Program-made: the position numbers and the translations under genes
Part shown: one piece after another, positions 22,233 to 36,400 of the stretch
How positions within the stretch are numbered: the stretch's first letter is position 1
Layout: each line of letters begins with the position of its first letter
The notes under the pieces: generated by a model
Told to the model about the DNA's origin: nothing
Seen by the model: the letters and a program-made list of their open reading frames with translations, nothing else
Database searches by the model: none
NCBI RefSeq assembly: GCF_016859285.1
Contig: NC_053400.1
Coordinates: 24,966,001-25,030,000, forward strand
From: Xiphias gladius
Taxonomy: Eukaryota > Chordata > Actinopteri > Istiophoriformes > Xiphiidae
Direction: 5' to 3'
Length of the DNA: 64,000 bases

Positions 22233-24635
22233 ATCAATGTGATCTAGGTATGAATGAAATTAGAAAATGTGGAAAATCTGTTTGAAGTATTGAGCTTCTA
22301 TAAGGAAAAGATAAGGCAAGTATCATTCTTAAAACATTGATTATATGTACAGCAATTATGAGAAAGTAATGTATAATAACTTTTCAGGACAATGCCTTAC
22401 GAGTTCCAAATGTTGTATCAGTGGAATTACGATATGTTACTTAAAAATAAAAAATCAATCGTGTTTAGGGAAGGTGATGTTTAAAACACAGTACAAAATG
22501 ATTAAACGTAATCATCCCTGTGAGAGTGTGATGTCACAAATAATGAATAGCTAACAGTATTTGAAAGTGTGACACAAGAGAACAAAGCACAGAGAAAGAG
22601 GTAATGTTGATAAATAGAGAACATTTCTGCAGAAGTTTGATCATCACGAAGTAAATTGGATACATGTTGCTGATCACTTTCCAACACTGCTGAAATTAAA
22701 TCTTCTCAAAGCCTCAGCTTCACGCAGAGACTGCAGCAGATCATGCATCCCTCCCACTGCAGTAGCAAACACAAGTAAAATAGATGCATGGCTACAAATC
22801 CCTGTTTTATTGGAAAGGGGCCTAATTATTAGGATGTAAGTCAGGCTCTGACTGGAGGGCCGTCTCCTTGATGCGGGCCTGGTTTATATTTATCCCCTTC
22901 TCCGCAGCTACAGCAGCAGTGCCACCACCACTACCAGCAGTCTGTGGCACTTTTATTACATCGCCCACAGGCAGGTTCAGCCCTGTCACAGTCACACATA
23001 CACATACACACACACACACAGACACACACACACACACACACACAGCCTGCAGGACCGGCAGCTAGCTGAGTCCCCTCCACAGCAGAGTTACCCCACATCC
23101 CCATGCAGCCCCACATGGGCCCTTGGGACAGCGGAGGGAGGGAGGGGGTATTATGGTAATACCATAGCCTGCTGCTCCCTTCCCCTCTCCTGCAGCACAG
23201 CTGGGAAGGACCATCATTACAAGTATTGTAGCAATCTGTTTAAGAGGGACACATTGGAGAGGTTGGGTGACAGAGAGAGGATGAGTGCTGCATACATAGA
23301 TCACATAAAATATGATTAAAATGTGTGTGAGGGGACCAGGAATAAAATGCAAAACTTGTTATGAACACCTTATATCAAGTCCACTGTCAAAATGGCCCGC
23401 TGTAAATCTCTATTTTCCCCTCTTTACTTTTTTATTTTATTAAAGGTTTCTTGTGTTGAGCTGGTCATATCTCAAGACAGGAGGCCTGTGGCACACAAGG
23501 AATAAATAGGACATAAAGTACTTGAATCTCTAATGCCTCATATAGCTTTACCAATCTATATTGTAGTGTGTCACAAGCTGGAAATCCATTAGAAAGTGAC
23601 AGAAATCAAATGGCCTTGCAATAGTGCAACTGTGCTGCTCTTATGGTCAAATTACCCTGATTCCATGCAAAATTCTCCAACCAATTATTTTTAGACACAA
23701 ATGAAATCCAGGAGATATATCTATGACGTCTTTATGGTAATTGATCAAAAGCTGTGATGATCAGAGAGAAACTCCCACAACACATGTCTCAATGCTGCTT
23801 TAAATACCTGTTTTGCAATAGATTAGTGATTATATATCAGGAAAGTCTAATCAGAATAAACCGCCTACTCCACTATTCTGGTAGCAGATTAGACCTTTGA
23901 CAGAGCGGTCAATCACTCACTGTCGGATTAGGCTGCTCAAAGCCATCCATCTACGTGTCTTGTTTTGGAGCACAGGAGCAGGGCTGTGATTCAGAGCCTT
24001 CCTCAGACTCCATCATCCTCACAGTATTTTTAGGAAACAGAGATATCCATTACATCCTTTTTTTCCTTCCCTGTGCCCTCCTTCTCATTCTATTTTCGGC
24101 TCGGTTTTGAGCAGAAAGTTCGATTGATAAAGCACAGAATCTATAACAGCATGCACAGAGGTGAAGGGTTATTGAATATTCTGAAGATGAACTATTAAAA
24201 ATGCATATTATCTCATTATTCCTGCTGCCAAATAACTGGAAACTATATATGCCACAAGACAGAAAGTGATTGTCATTTTTTTTTTCTTTTCTTTTCTTGA
24301 CCTGACAGGGGGCATGTGAAGAAGAGAGAAGGGAGGGAGGAGAGTGGTCTTTGAAATACTGCTCCAGTGCACCGATGTCCCTGAAACCTGACCCCTTACT
24401 GGAACTGAAGGGCATTATAAGACAGGGATCCTCCACACCATCTGTTTAAAGGTGAGTATATTGCTAACTATCTAACAGGAGCAGTGTGTATAACATCATG
24501 TTGGTGAAAACACAACAATGTTTTGTTTTCTTTATTTTGTAAAAACAACTTAAAAAAAAAAAGAGGCTGGTGAAATCATGTTCAACAAAGACATTTGTCT
24601 GCACTCACTCCTCCCAACCCCTCACCCTTACCACA

Positions 24636-24638
<3 letters not shown>
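22233..24638. other. Gene-free stretch
   Basis: No gene seen. It contains a CA microsatellite at about 22992-23044 with GC-richer sequence on both sides (about 22860-23160), and short poly-A tracts. Confidence 0.55.
22992..23044. repeat. CA microsatellite (imperfect)
   Basis: About 53 bases of CA with TA and GA interruptions. Confidence 0.9.

Positions 24639-24694
<56 letters not shown>
24639..24694. repeat. CA microsatellite
   Basis: About 56 bases of uninterrupted AC. Confidence 0.95.
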
Positions 24695-24695
<1 letters not shown>

Positions 24696-27600
24696 AGGAG
24701 GCCTTATTAATTATTTGTAGCCACTTGACTTCATATTGTGCTGCCAGTGGCTTGGTCAAAGATTATAATTACCACTTCCCTGTTTGTATCATTTTCCATC
24801 TCCTGTGCTTTTAGTGCAGTATTACTTCTCTTGTCCCTCTCTCTCCCTCTCTTACTCCCTCTCTCCCGTATACACAAGACCAAAAGTGCAGGCACATCAT
24901 TTATTGATAAGACAAAAAGAATGTAATGAAATTATCAATGTTCTTGAATTAATTATGAACATGATTAAGAAAGCTAAAATCTCAGGAGCCGGTCTCTCAT
25001 TACCCATTCACTCTTAGGGATTGCTTTCATTCAGGGAAGGAGAGGCGAAAAAGCCTTCCAGCAGAGCCCACTCCGGCTCAGCTCTTCTCCCTGTGTGCCT
25101 GTCCCCTTGTCTCTGCTGCCGGGCTGATTGACCAACCCTCCGACAGATCGGCTGCCAGCCCGCCTGGACAGCTCTCTCGCGCCCATGCTTGTTACTGTGA
25201 TGTAGCCAAGCACAAGCTAGCTGCCTCATGGCCTCTGACGTTTGCAGGGAAAAGAGAGGATGTGCTCAACCTTCCTGTTCTACACCTGCGTTCGAGCTCG
25301 GGGGGTCTTGACCCTACTAAAAAAGAAACACTCGAGGTAAGTGAAACTTCTGAGACTTCTAACTAGACTTAAACTGCTCGTCTTTAAGGAAACTCTTAGG
25401 GTCATTTGTATTTGTCTTGGTAAAATCTTTTCTCTTTTCTATCTATTAACTGCTAAGCTTCACTTTTATTTCACTACATAAAAATATTATTTTGGGCACA
25501 GAGTTAACAATTTTTGTATCCCAATTTTAAAAATATATATATTAACAGCCACAATAATAATAGTCACTTTAGGTTTTAACATCACCTGTGGGACATAAAC
25601 TGTTTATTGTTGCTTGATGAGAAGAGGAATTGTGTCAAACCACTCCATACAATATTCTGGTAAAAATATAAATGATAATACATGTAAGAAGTACATTTTT
25701 ATCTACATATATAAGAACTGAGTATCATTTCTGATGCAGCCCTTTCTGTTGTCCCACTGGTGATTATTAACTGATTCTGTAGTGAAGTCATTTAAGAACT
25801 AATTATTTCCATTGTGGATTTCATGGCAGATAGGAACTGAATTATCCCACCTGTGTCACTCAGGCATGAGTCTCATCTTCCTTTTGATGAGTCTGACTAA
25901 TTTTTGAGTGACGAGTAAAAAAAATGTATGTCAACCATTCTCCCGAAATTGAAAACTCTGCTTTGAAATTAATACTGCATATAATACATGACCTTAAATT
26001 TTTATTTTTTTTAAAAGCATGCTTCTTCAGTGATCCATATTCATATCATAAGATGCTTGTGGTTTTTTTGATGAACGTCTGCTGATAATGTCACCTCTGA
26101 ACAATATGTATAATGCCCATTTTGTAGAATGTTACATCATGTTTATATGTGAGCAGCAGTGCACGCTAAACTAATTTCAGTGACTATTTATCCATTCATA
26201 TTCTGTGAGAGCAATAGAAATGCTCTGCAATAGCTACAAGTCTTTGGTTCCGTCTACCTTCCTTCTGCTCAGTCACATGGGACGATATATGGGGCAATAC
26301 TCCCCTAAGTATTGAGAGTTTCAAACAAAGTCTCAAACCCACTGCTCACACCATCTCTGTTTATGACTTTCTGTTTATGACTTTATGTCTTTCTAGCTTT
26401 CTCTACACGTACACACACTCAAAACCCAAGCCTGTGTGCACACACACACATGCTCAATCATTCTATAGATACAGAAATACAAACCTATGCATTGTGTCCC
26501 CTCCCAATACAAACAAAATGAACACACTCCTGCACGTGGACTGTATTCACGTGAACATGAACACGGTGTTTTACTCCTTCATATTATTTTAAGAGGCTCT
26601 GAAGTAAATGTCTAAATGAACAACAATTTTTATGGTGACAACACGTTTACTGACCTAACACCTTTGTGAAAATGATATTTGGCAGTGTTTTGTGAAATTC
26701 AAGGCTGTGTGGTGCCCTGCCCTCCTGCAACAGAGAAATATATAGAACAATTTTTCCTTCTTGAAAATGAGTTCATGATTTCTACTGCAGTATGAAGAGG
26801 AGAAAAGGTTCACTACAAGACAGAGAAAAACAAGAGAGAAAGAAAGAGAGATCTCAAGGGTTAATGGCAACCCTCCTGTCCTAAGGATTGATCCAAGTAT
26901 TGGATCGCACATAAAGCTGCAGTTACTGGATATTACCCTGCCGCTATCGGCCTGCAGTGATGGCCTGGATAAGAAGTGCTTACCAAAGAGGATGCACCTC
27001 CAGGGCAGATACGGTTTCCCAGCCCTCTGGGAACAACAACCACATGCCTGCTGCTTGCTCAGGAACTTTCTACCTCATCGAGTAAATCCAGGGGCCTTAT
27101 CAAGTTACTGGCCTCCTGAACTGCTCAAAACAATGTTTAAACCTCCTCAGATTTTGAGCTGCGTAGGGGCAGGGAAGTAATTAAATTGCACCTGCTTTTC
27201 ATAGATAAGCGTGTTGATTATTTGGTTTGTTTGGCTTGTGTTTCATGTCGAATGAACTGCGGTTATCGCAGATTCAATTATGAGCAGAATGCAATTTTAT
27301 AGATTTTTTGCGGGGCTAGATTGTAAAGTTGCTGAGTTATTCTTAGCAGAATTGTGAAGTTCACTTTTTGCTTCATGCAGACTTCACTGTACTTGTCTTG
27401 ACTAATTGTTGTAATTGCTTAAAACCTTTTAAATGAGCATTCTTCAAGTAACTGTCCTCAGACCTGCTCTGTCTGTTTTCCCCCCTGAGGTTTGTCTTCA
27501 GATTTGTATAGGGGTTAGCTGATTCCAGATCTGTGCCAAGGTGGGCAGCTCTACCCATGAGCATCTGCTGTATGTCTCTCTGTGGTATTACCCATGAAGC

Positions 27601-28965
27601 ACCTGGCTCATGCCACACGCCAGCAACCAGAGCCCAGATGGCAGCTAAGCAGGCTAATTATTTCAACACAAAACTCTGATGTCCCACACCAGCACTGTGG
27701 GACCACTTTGGCATTCTGCATTTCTCTCTCTGGCTCTGCCGAGGAGGATGTCTGCCATGGAGCTATAAAGATGTCAAGTGGGTAATCATGGTCATAGACA
27801 GGCCCCAGTACAGTGCTTGGCGTCCAGATGTAAAGTTGGTCATATGCGGTCTCCTTTAGAGGCATTTGGCACTGGTAGGATGGTGCATTGTCTTTGCCCT
27901 CGGCGCTCATTGATGCGGATGCATACTCATTATGTTCCAGAGTTGACAATAACATAAGTTTTTGTAATCATTGTTTTGGATCCTCTCATGAATATAACCA
28001 CCAGAAAAAACGCTGATTCAAAGCACTGACAAGAAATCACAGCATTGTAAGCGACTGTAACTGTTTTTTCCTACAACGTGAACAAAATTTGAAAAGTAGA
28101 ATAAGTGTTTTTTTTTGATGAACAGGCATTCCTCTCCTGTGTGTTTTTAGACACTGACCAACTTATGTGTAGGATATTTCTGCTTATGTGGAATGGGGTA
28201 TCTCGCTCGGATTCCTCATTCATACGTTCTCGGTTGGCCTGTGTGTCCCTGGAGGTATGGGATGTCTCCAGATGACGCACCAACCCAGGAGCATTCACTT
28301 GCCTCTTCTATAACACTGCTGTTGGATTCTTCACATCATCTAAGACACAGTATATCCTTGTTTCAATTACAGCAGCACTCTCAGCTCATACAGTATATCT
28401 TGTTAGTATATGACAGACAGGCTCAGCGTTGTTGATTCAGAGTCCAAGAATGTCGGCAAACAGTTACAAGCTCTAAACTATCACATCGGCGCTGCACTGC
28501 AGGCTTTAACGAAATGATGCCTGGTGGTCCAGTAACTAAACAGTATCAGTATCTTTATCTGACATCAGAGACTGCAGTTTCTCTGTACATCTTCTCTGAG
28601 GTTGATCAAGTGTTGCCATTAGGGCCCATCTCCAGCATCCACAGCTGCATCACAGGCAGAATTGGTTGTGCTTGATAAAGCTGGCACTTAGAGCAAGGTG
28701 CAGGCCCCACAGCGATAACCTACTGACTCCAGCATTAAAGACTCCACCAATGGGAAGGACGGTCTACACCTTGATCTATTGCTTCCTGTCAGAGAGAAGT
28801 ATTGCTGGCTGTAGCTTGCGTATTTTGTATTTTTGTAGCTCTGAGTGAAGGCATGAAGACTATATACCTCCATGGATTGACATGGAAAATGTATAGAAAA
28901 TTAGGAGAGAGGTTAAAAGGCTGAGGACCTTCTGGCCTCCAAAGGATCCTAATTTGATGCTCAGG

Positions 28966-28970
<5 letters not shown>
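24695..28970. other. Gene-free stretch
   Basis: No gene seen. The block at about 24970-25340 is richer in GC and free of repeats and could be regulatory. The remainder is AT-rich unique-looking sequence. Confidence 0.5.

Positions 28971-28971
<1 letters not shown>

Positions 28972-29052
<81 letters not shown>
28972..29052. repeat. CA microsatellite
   Basis: 81 bases of uninterrupted AC, followed by CAAACACAAACACAA. Confidence 0.95.
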
Positions 29053-29058
<6 letters not shown>

Positions 29059-29913
29059 AACACAACTTGTGACATTCATTTCCTGGCTTCAAATCTGATG
29101 ATTAACTCAAATTTAATCAAAAAGTATTTTTTCATGAACGTAATCATTTTTAATGAATTTGCACTCTACAACTCGCTGAATTCTCTGAATTTGAGCTAGA
29201 CATTCACTGCTGTCTGTCTGAAAAGTTAGAGCAAAAGTAAGCAATAATATAGACCCTAAAATTATATGTTTACATGTAGAGTAAAATGAAACCCATTGTT
29301 GGGTTTGTAGACTCATACTCGAAGAGAAATTAGCTGAAATAAAGCAATAAAGACTGTAATTTGTCCCAGTACAGTTCTACCTCATCCTTTCACCTTCCTC
29401 CTCCTCCTTCTCTCTCCCTAAAGTGTATCCCATCTGCTTTGGGGACCCCTCCCCAGCATGCAGGAGCAGGATAAGCACACCATTTCCCTGTCAATACTTT
29501 GCTATTAGCCTCTGCAGATCCATATATCACTGGGCTGTAGGCTAGGAGCTGGTGTAGGGTGTTCTTCTTATCTGAATGGCCGAGGCTGAGGCTCTCCTCT
29601 CTGCCCTGCACTTTGATTTATCCACCCAGTAGGTTAATGAGAGATGTAGCCTGCTCCTTTACCCTTCCCCTACGGGGGTAGAAACGTCTAAATAAAGGGG
29701 TGGACTTAAGTGGGTATGGGGCTTCAGGATGGTGTCCTAAAGTGCCAAAAAATTACTCTGCTTTTCTTTAGAGTTATCACCAGTAAATATAGATGATAAA
29801 GACACAAAAGTGAAATAACAATCTAAATAAGGAACTGTTAAATTATACTGTAAATAGTGTTTCAAACTGGTCATACTGATTCATTATTTAAACACTGAAG
29901 TCTTAAAAAAGCT

Positions 29914-30162
29914 TCAAGGAATAGTTTGACATTTTGGGAGATGCACTTATTTGCCTTCAACAGGACAACAACAGGATGTGGGTTTATGCCAGGTTAAAAG
30001 CTGAACATTTTTTTGTCTAGGAGCAGTGCTAAGATAAGCAACCTGTCCTCTTTAGTTTCATATTTAACAGATAGACATGAAAATAGTATCACTCTTGTTG
30101 TCTAACTGTTGGCAAGAAGGCGAATAAATACATTTTCCAGAGTGTCCAACTATTCATTTAAA
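29914..30162. mobile_element. MITE-like element with about 40-bp terminal inverted repeats
   Basis: The left end CAAGGAATAGTTTGACATTT and the right end, which reads AAATGAATAGTTGGACACTC on the other strand, are inverted copies that stay similar for about 40 bases. The whole is 249 bp without coding capacity. I recognise the termini as a widespread percomorph repeat. The copy is degenerate. Confidence 0.7.
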
Positions 30163-30801
30163 ATACTGATACTGATCGCAAATGTAAAAAAATAAAATAA
30201 TAATAATAATAAAGTCGAAAATGCAGGGTGCACAATAGCATAGATCAAACAAACACATTTGGCAGATTTTACTTGTGGGAGGCCGGTGAGGGATCATGTC
30301 CTTTTATCTGCATGTACAACTCCTACTGGTTTGTTGGGGCACCTGCGTGGATCAGGTGGAATCTGTGGAATAACTAAACCTGCCAGTAAAGTCGCTGACA
30401 GGCAAAAATAAGAGGCTGGTAGTATGGCATGGCTGTCTATGCCCTCCACATGTCAACAGTGAAGCTGTTGACATGTGGAGAAAAGAGGATCTTTTAGTTT
30501 GGCCTGTCAGATGATCCCTTCCTCCTGGCAGCTTACACATTCACAGTATGCTGTGTTTCCTCATATTTATAGACAAAATGCGAAATGAGTATCGTAAATG
30601 ATGATAGAAGGCAGTCCTAAAAAGAGATGTGTAGCTTTTGAACACTTCCCTGGATCAGTGAATTACACTGCCTGTTACATCAGTGAGTTTACGACCTGCA
30701 GATATTTGGCCTAAATCCAAAATGAAACTGTCTAATGAGCAAGCTGTGTCAGTGTCTCTAGCAGCTCCCTCTCAGCAGTCTGCCTGTACAGTTTGCAGTG
30801 T
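30163..30801. other. Gene-free stretch with one strong hairpin
   Basis: Nothing coding. It holds a short AAT tract (about 30195-30212) and the perfect inverted repeat at 30444-30480. Confidence 0.5.
30444..30480. repeat. Perfect 16-bp inverted repeat with 5-base loop
   Basis: CTCCACATGTCAACAG at 30444-30459 is followed by TGAAG and the exact complement at 30465-30480. Pairing stops abruptly on both sides. Confidence 0.9.
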
Positions 30802-30811
30802 TTGTGTGTGC

Positions 30812-30842
<31 letters not shown>

Positions 30843-30852
30843 CGTGTGCGTG

Positions 30853-30893
<41 letters not shown>

Positions 30894-30918
30894 GTGCGTG
30901 TGTGTGTGTGTGTGTGTT
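30802..30918. repeat. Compound GT/GC microsatellite
   Basis: About 117 bases of alternating purine-pyrimidine, including a CGCGCGCGCGCG core at about 30814-30828. Such tracts can adopt Z-DNA. Confidence 0.9.
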
Positions 30919-31095
30919 TGAAAGGAACAGAAATCCTCTATGTTGAAGGAATTTAGCTGTGGGATAGAGAGGGAACTCAGGAACTCACACTCAAGCACAT
31001 CAGGGGAAGACAAACCACTGCCAGATAAATGTCCTACTTAGCTGTTACACCGTAGTACATTTCAACAGGACGTCAGGCCCCTCCCTCTGCTTGCT

Positions 31096-31097
<2 letters not shown>

Positions 31098-31159
<62 letters not shown>

Positions 31160-31173
31160 ACACACACACACAC
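31098..31173. repeat. CA microsatellite
   Basis: About 76 bases of CA with one CCCA interruption. A purine-rich GA tract follows at about 31250-31410. Confidence 0.93.
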
Positions 31174-33505
31174 CTTCCATGAAAATATCTAGCATATGGT
31201 TGTATGCTTCTAGCTTGTATCCCAAGGCCAGTTTCCCAGCTGGTTCCCAGAGAGAACAGAGAGAAGGGGGAGAGATACGGAGGAGCAGAAAAGGATACGA
31301 GGCGAGCGAAAAGAAAAGGAGATACATAGAGAGAGACAGAAATAAGGAGGGGAAGAACACGAGACAGACATATCGGTAAAAAGAGAAAGAGAAGAGGAGA
31401 TGAAGGAGGTGGTCATGTGCCTCGCTTCCCCCGTTGGCCTATAGCAGATGTATTGTAGGTTTGGACTGTTAAGTACCTGATAATTAGTTTGCCTCTGAGG
31501 CATCAGTCATTATATATCTGTAGCCACTAACAAGACCCTATTGGGAACAACAGCTTTTCTCTGTGATTTACACACAGTCTTACAATGATGGTGCTACACC
31601 CTCCCAGATCAGTTTTTTTTTTTTTTTTTTTAACTGCAGAACACACTGGAAAAATTAGAACATCTCTGACTGAGAGCCACTGGCAGCTTTCTTTCCGAAA
31701 CGTGAACCATATCATTGAGCTTGAAGGTTCAATATTGGACTTATTGGACTGGAAGTAGCAGTTTCACCAAAAAGAAAAAAAAAAAGAAAAAGAAAAACCC
31801 TATATAAGTTTTGAATACCTGGATGTACTGTATGATTTCCAGTCAACAGCTGGCATTGTTCTTGTTTCTACAGGTCATATATCTCTTTCTTAGTATTGAT
31901 CAGTCCAGGTACTCCTGGATGTTATCTTCCTCTCAAGGACATCTCAGTCACAGTTTGTTCAGACACTGTTAGGTATTGACCTTGACTCTGTCTATTGAGT
32001 GACACACAGAGACTATAAGAGGGAGTGTATTTTTTAATAAAGCCCACCAAGTTGTGATGTCACAATCACACATGTTTTATAAAAGTATAGTCACAGAAAC
32101 GTACGGTATAAAAAGAGCACAAAACAAATGGGGGAAATAATTTCATATTCTTCAGAATTACTATATTCTGTCTAAGAAAGGTTTTTTTTTTTTAATCTTT
32201 TCAACATTAAAGACCTGAGACAATTGAAGGAGAGAATTCCATTAATAAAAGAGGTAATATTAGTCTTTATATCCAGTAAACATAAATTACAAACCCTCAT
32301 CACGCCGCTGACACTGTAGGGTCTATTTTTTGCAGGTAGTAGTAGCTTGGTTTCATATTTTTAAGAGTTTTGGTGCAAAAGAACAACCCAGTTGGATCCA
32401 ATTAACAAGATTTTTTTTTTTTCCAAACCAATAGCATTTTGTCATAAGTGTTGCAGATAAAATTTAGGTAAAATACTGTAGAATTTTTAAGAGTCATAAA
32501 GACAAAAAGATTTGTTTCTGATGAGTTTAGATCTTATATTGATATCCTGCAAAGAACAGAAAGGTATAAAAAGATGCCCACTGAATATCATAGTAGGAGA
32601 AACGACACACAAAATACTACAGCATCCAGAATTAGTTCAGATGGAGCTGCAAGAAGCCATTTTACTAACTGCTGCTAATAATCTAACAGGCCTGCAGACA
32701 TCTTGATTATTTTGAATGCTGCTCTGCGTTGTCTTTTAACGGTTAATAAATTGCAAAGCAACCTTGCATTCTGTCTTGAAAGGGTTAACATGATTCTCAT
32801 GTACCGTTGCCTCAACATTCATCATGTTTCTCTGTAACCAGATCATAGCTTCAATCACTGGGAAGATTAGATAGTAGTCTATTAATCTCTCATATTAAGC
32901 AGATCCATTTGTGAACGCAAACGGCCCAGAGAGGCCATCCTTTCACTTGTTGTCTCTAAATCTGATTAGCAAGCATAACGACATGTTGCTGAGGGTCACA
33001 GGAGATATGGATCGGTCCTGCCTGCATCTTCACTCTCACTGGCAGGGGTGTTGCAAGAATGAACAATTTTATGTTCAAGGACTCCTAGGGACTCCTGTTG
33101 TAGTCACCTAGTATATTGAATGAGCAAGATTAAGGAGGAGGCAGGTTCATCTGGAGTATTTTCATTTTGAAGACACAGTGCAGTATATTTTGTGAAACTT
33201 TAGCAGAGCCTTTCAGTATTTTACGTACTGCAATTTTAGAAAAAAAATCTATATATTTCTAAATGTAATGCAAATATGGTTGGCATCTATCCAGGTCTCA
33301 ACACTTGTAATTCTAAGAGTAGAGTAAGGACATGTTTCATAAATAAACAAAGACAACACATTGTCTGGGCAGCCTGGATGGGCAGACTGGCTTTCCAGAT
33401 GGAGGTCTAAATAAAAGAGCAGAAGTCCACTCTGTGAATTTGTGCTGTGATGATGAATATGTCTGTCCTGTCAAAAACAGCTGCGACAGTGAGAGCAGGG
33501 GAGCA
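31174..33505. other. Gene-free stretch
   Basis: No gene seen. Purine-rich sequence (31250-31410) and T or A tracts (31612-31631, 32180-32192) were the only features noted. Confidence 0.5.
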
Positions 33506-33980
33506 GCGTTGGAAGAAGTGTCCAGATCCTTTATTTAAGAAAAAGTTGCAATACCACAGTGTAATAATACTCCATTATCAGTAAAAATCCTGCAATCAAA
33601 ATTTTACTTACATAAAAGTACAGAAAAGTTGACAGCAAAATGTTATAAAAGTGTCAAAAGTAAAATTACTTATTGTGCTGATTTATTATGTATATTATAT
33701 AACTGGATTATTATTGCTGATGTATTGACTTGGATGGAGAGTATTTTAACTACGTTATATACCATTAAGATGTTTAATCATCAGCAGTGCATCGTATTTT
33801 CTAATTTGATCACCTTTTGTATTAAATGTTCTTCAAAATAACTACAGCGGTTAAATGTCGTGAAGTAAAGTAGTGGAATAGAAGTATAAAGCAGAGTAAA
33901 ATGAAAATACTCAAGTAAAGTAATAGTACCCTAGAAACTGTGGTGAAGTACAATACTTGAGTAAATTCACTTACACTGGA
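33506..33980 (+). mobile_element. Interspersed repeat, family B (GGAAGAAGT...AAGTAAA type), copy 1
   Basis: It begins TTGGAAGAAGTGTCCAGATC and ends with many AAGTA/AAGTAAA motifs and CAATACTTGAGTAAATTCAC. I recognise this as a common teleost repeat. Further copies lie at about 42963-43325 (+) and 59907-60638 (reverse, interrupted). Confidence 0.7.
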
Positions 33981-34512
33981 TATAAGCCTAAACTGCGTCT
34001 CTACTGGGTAATTTTATGACAAAAAATATGCACAAAGAAAAAATCTAATCACAATCCAAACAATGTTCATCTGGCTCAGTGGTACTGGTCAAATATATCT
34101 AATGTGGCTGTAGATTATCACTTTGTAACTGTAGTTTTGGTGATTTCTGTGTGTACTTTAACATAAGTTCTAGTAAATGCTTATCTGTGTGTCAGGAAAA
34201 TTTTGAGGACGTTTGTGACAAAAATTTCTTCTGCGTTTAGGAAAGTGGAGAAATCGATTTCACAGCAGCGCTACAATAGCGCAATTTCAGCATCTAAAAG
34301 GAGGCAGCAGTTCTTACAATTCTTACAAAGATTGCTGAATGTTTGTTCTGTGACCTATTCAGAGGTCATGATGTCGGTGATGAGGATGATGATGAAGAAT
34401 GTGTAGATGATGTCACTGGTCTTTATTTAGCCTTCTTACTCCAAAACACACAGGAAGAGAGCTGGCAGTAACGTTTTGTCAGGTGTCTGGTTGCTCTCTC
34501 GGACTTGGCTGG

Positions 34513-34543
<31 letters not shown>

Positions 34544-36280
34544 AATATCCGGTTACAGCAGGGAGCAGCGAGCGTGGGGACAGATCTGTTTACTTGGGGA
34601 AGTTAATTGATTGGGAGGAAAGCTGGTGATTGGAGAAAGGGAGACAAGTGGTGGAAGGGGCAAAGAGACGAGGGTCGGGAGGGTATTGATCATGTGACTG
34701 CCCCCTGCCATAACCTCCGATATGCCTCTGCGCTTTTAGTGCACCGTAATGCCAAATAAGATTGTCACTTGTGAAAACAGCAGAGAAAAACAAAATGCGG
34801 GGGCAAGCCAAGGCAATGAATCATTAAGATTCGGTTCGCTCATTAAGATCAATTTTTACCCTTTTCATTAACACTGTGGCCTCAACAAAGGTCATGTCGC
34901 AGAATATATTCTTCTGTACTAAGTGGGTCCGAGTGGGTCTGTCAATAGTATCTATATTGAAAGACATCAATACTTTTGATCCAAAAATGGCTGTTTATCT
35001 GAAACAAATACTCGGAGCTTTCTGAGCATTACTAAGTTGACAAAACTAGCAAAAAAAAAAAAAAAAAAAAAGAATCACAAATTATAAATAAGGAGGCAGA
35101 TTATTGTGATGTTATTTATTGTTCTATATTTTAATCTAAACATAACTTTTACATCAATAAACAAAGTAAAATTAAATGCATTTACTTTCCCTATAAACTA
35201 GTCCTGCTAACTTAACTTGCAAAAAAAGAAGTATTTTGCATATAGTATTTTGGAGACACCGGTGGCATATCACTGTAATAATATTATCAATATTATTATA
35301 CTTAGGATCTCTAAGTACTCTAAACTCTATGAACATGTAGGACTAGCTAGCTACTGCTACAAAAAACAAAAATGAGCACAGTCATGCGAACTGCGTTCGT
35401 CGGCGGAGCTAGAGAATGAAATGCAGAGCAGTGGAGTGCAGTCTGCATGCCGTCCACTTTGTATTGGATAGACCACATTAATTATTTAACAGCAGGGCTG
35501 CTAGCTATTATTACAGAAAAACAGTGGACTGCACCTGGACACTTTCCTCACATTTGTATGTCAATATACACCTTGCCCTCGCAGGCTCCGCGACCACTGT
35601 GGGGCTCACATCTTAAGACGAGAGCGCGACAATGGGTCATATTCACAAGGCATGGTGTAAGACTCGCTCACTCTGTGCCGTTACACCCAGCTACAACAGG
35701 TTAATCCGATAAGATACAGTGTGTATGAATAAGTGAAAAAGAAACATGGTTTGCAAGGCTTGTGTGTGAGTGTGTGTGCGTGTTTGTATGTGTGCGTGTT
35801 GGTGTGAGTGGGTGTGTCTGGGCGCGTGCGTGTGCGTAAGAGAGAGAGAGAGAGACACACTGGCAGAGAGGTAGAGAACAAGAGCAGATGCCTAGAAGAC
35901 AGAACAAGGAGGGCTGGAGGTGAGGGGGAAGTGGTTGCTCGGATTTGTTTGCCGTGTCATTTTTAGTTCTCCTCTCCTCAGTGTCGGTCTTTCCTGCCTA
36001 GATGGACATTTCTCTGTTATTCACTCTGAGGTTATGGTTTTAGATTGAGGGCAAAGCCCAGAGCCTGCTGTTTGTTTTGAAGGAATCCATTGTCAATACG
36101 GACGCAGCAGGCCCAGGATTGTTTGCAGAGTTAATAGTAGTTTGATGATGTCATTCTCAGTGACCTGAAGAGAAATTGACCCCTGTTGTGTGAGTATCTC
36201 TAAAATGCCACCTGCACAATTATGGTTGGAGTGTCCCCAGGCTGTTGTACGTAGGGTTTGTTTTAGGTGAGACAGTCACA

Positions 36281-36282
<2 letters not shown>
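33981..36282. other. Gene-free stretch
   Basis: No gene seen. It contains a GGA tract at about 34516-34541 and a 22-base A run at about 35050-35071. Confidence 0.5.
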
Positions 36283-36319
<37 letters not shown>

Positions 36320-36331
36320 CACATGCATGTG

Positions 36332-36397
<66 letters not shown>
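36283..36397. repeat. CA microsatellite in two blocks
   Basis: 36283-36317 and 36333-36397 are CA runs separated by GACACATGCATGTGAA. Confidence 0.95.

Positions 36398-36400
<3 letters not shown>

Noticed and set aside
24050-24436. 128-residue open frame on the minus strand
   Set aside because: No recognisable domain, no plausible splice partners, and a low-complexity basic end.
28954-29199. Thr-His or Cys-Val repeat proteins over CA/GT tracts (also near 36.3, 37.1 and 43.9 kb)
   Set aside because: These frames are translations of dinucleotide microsatellites and have no coding evidence.
30444-30480. microRNA precursor
   Set aside because: A 16-bp stem with a 5-base loop is too short for a canonical precursor, and pairing does not extend.
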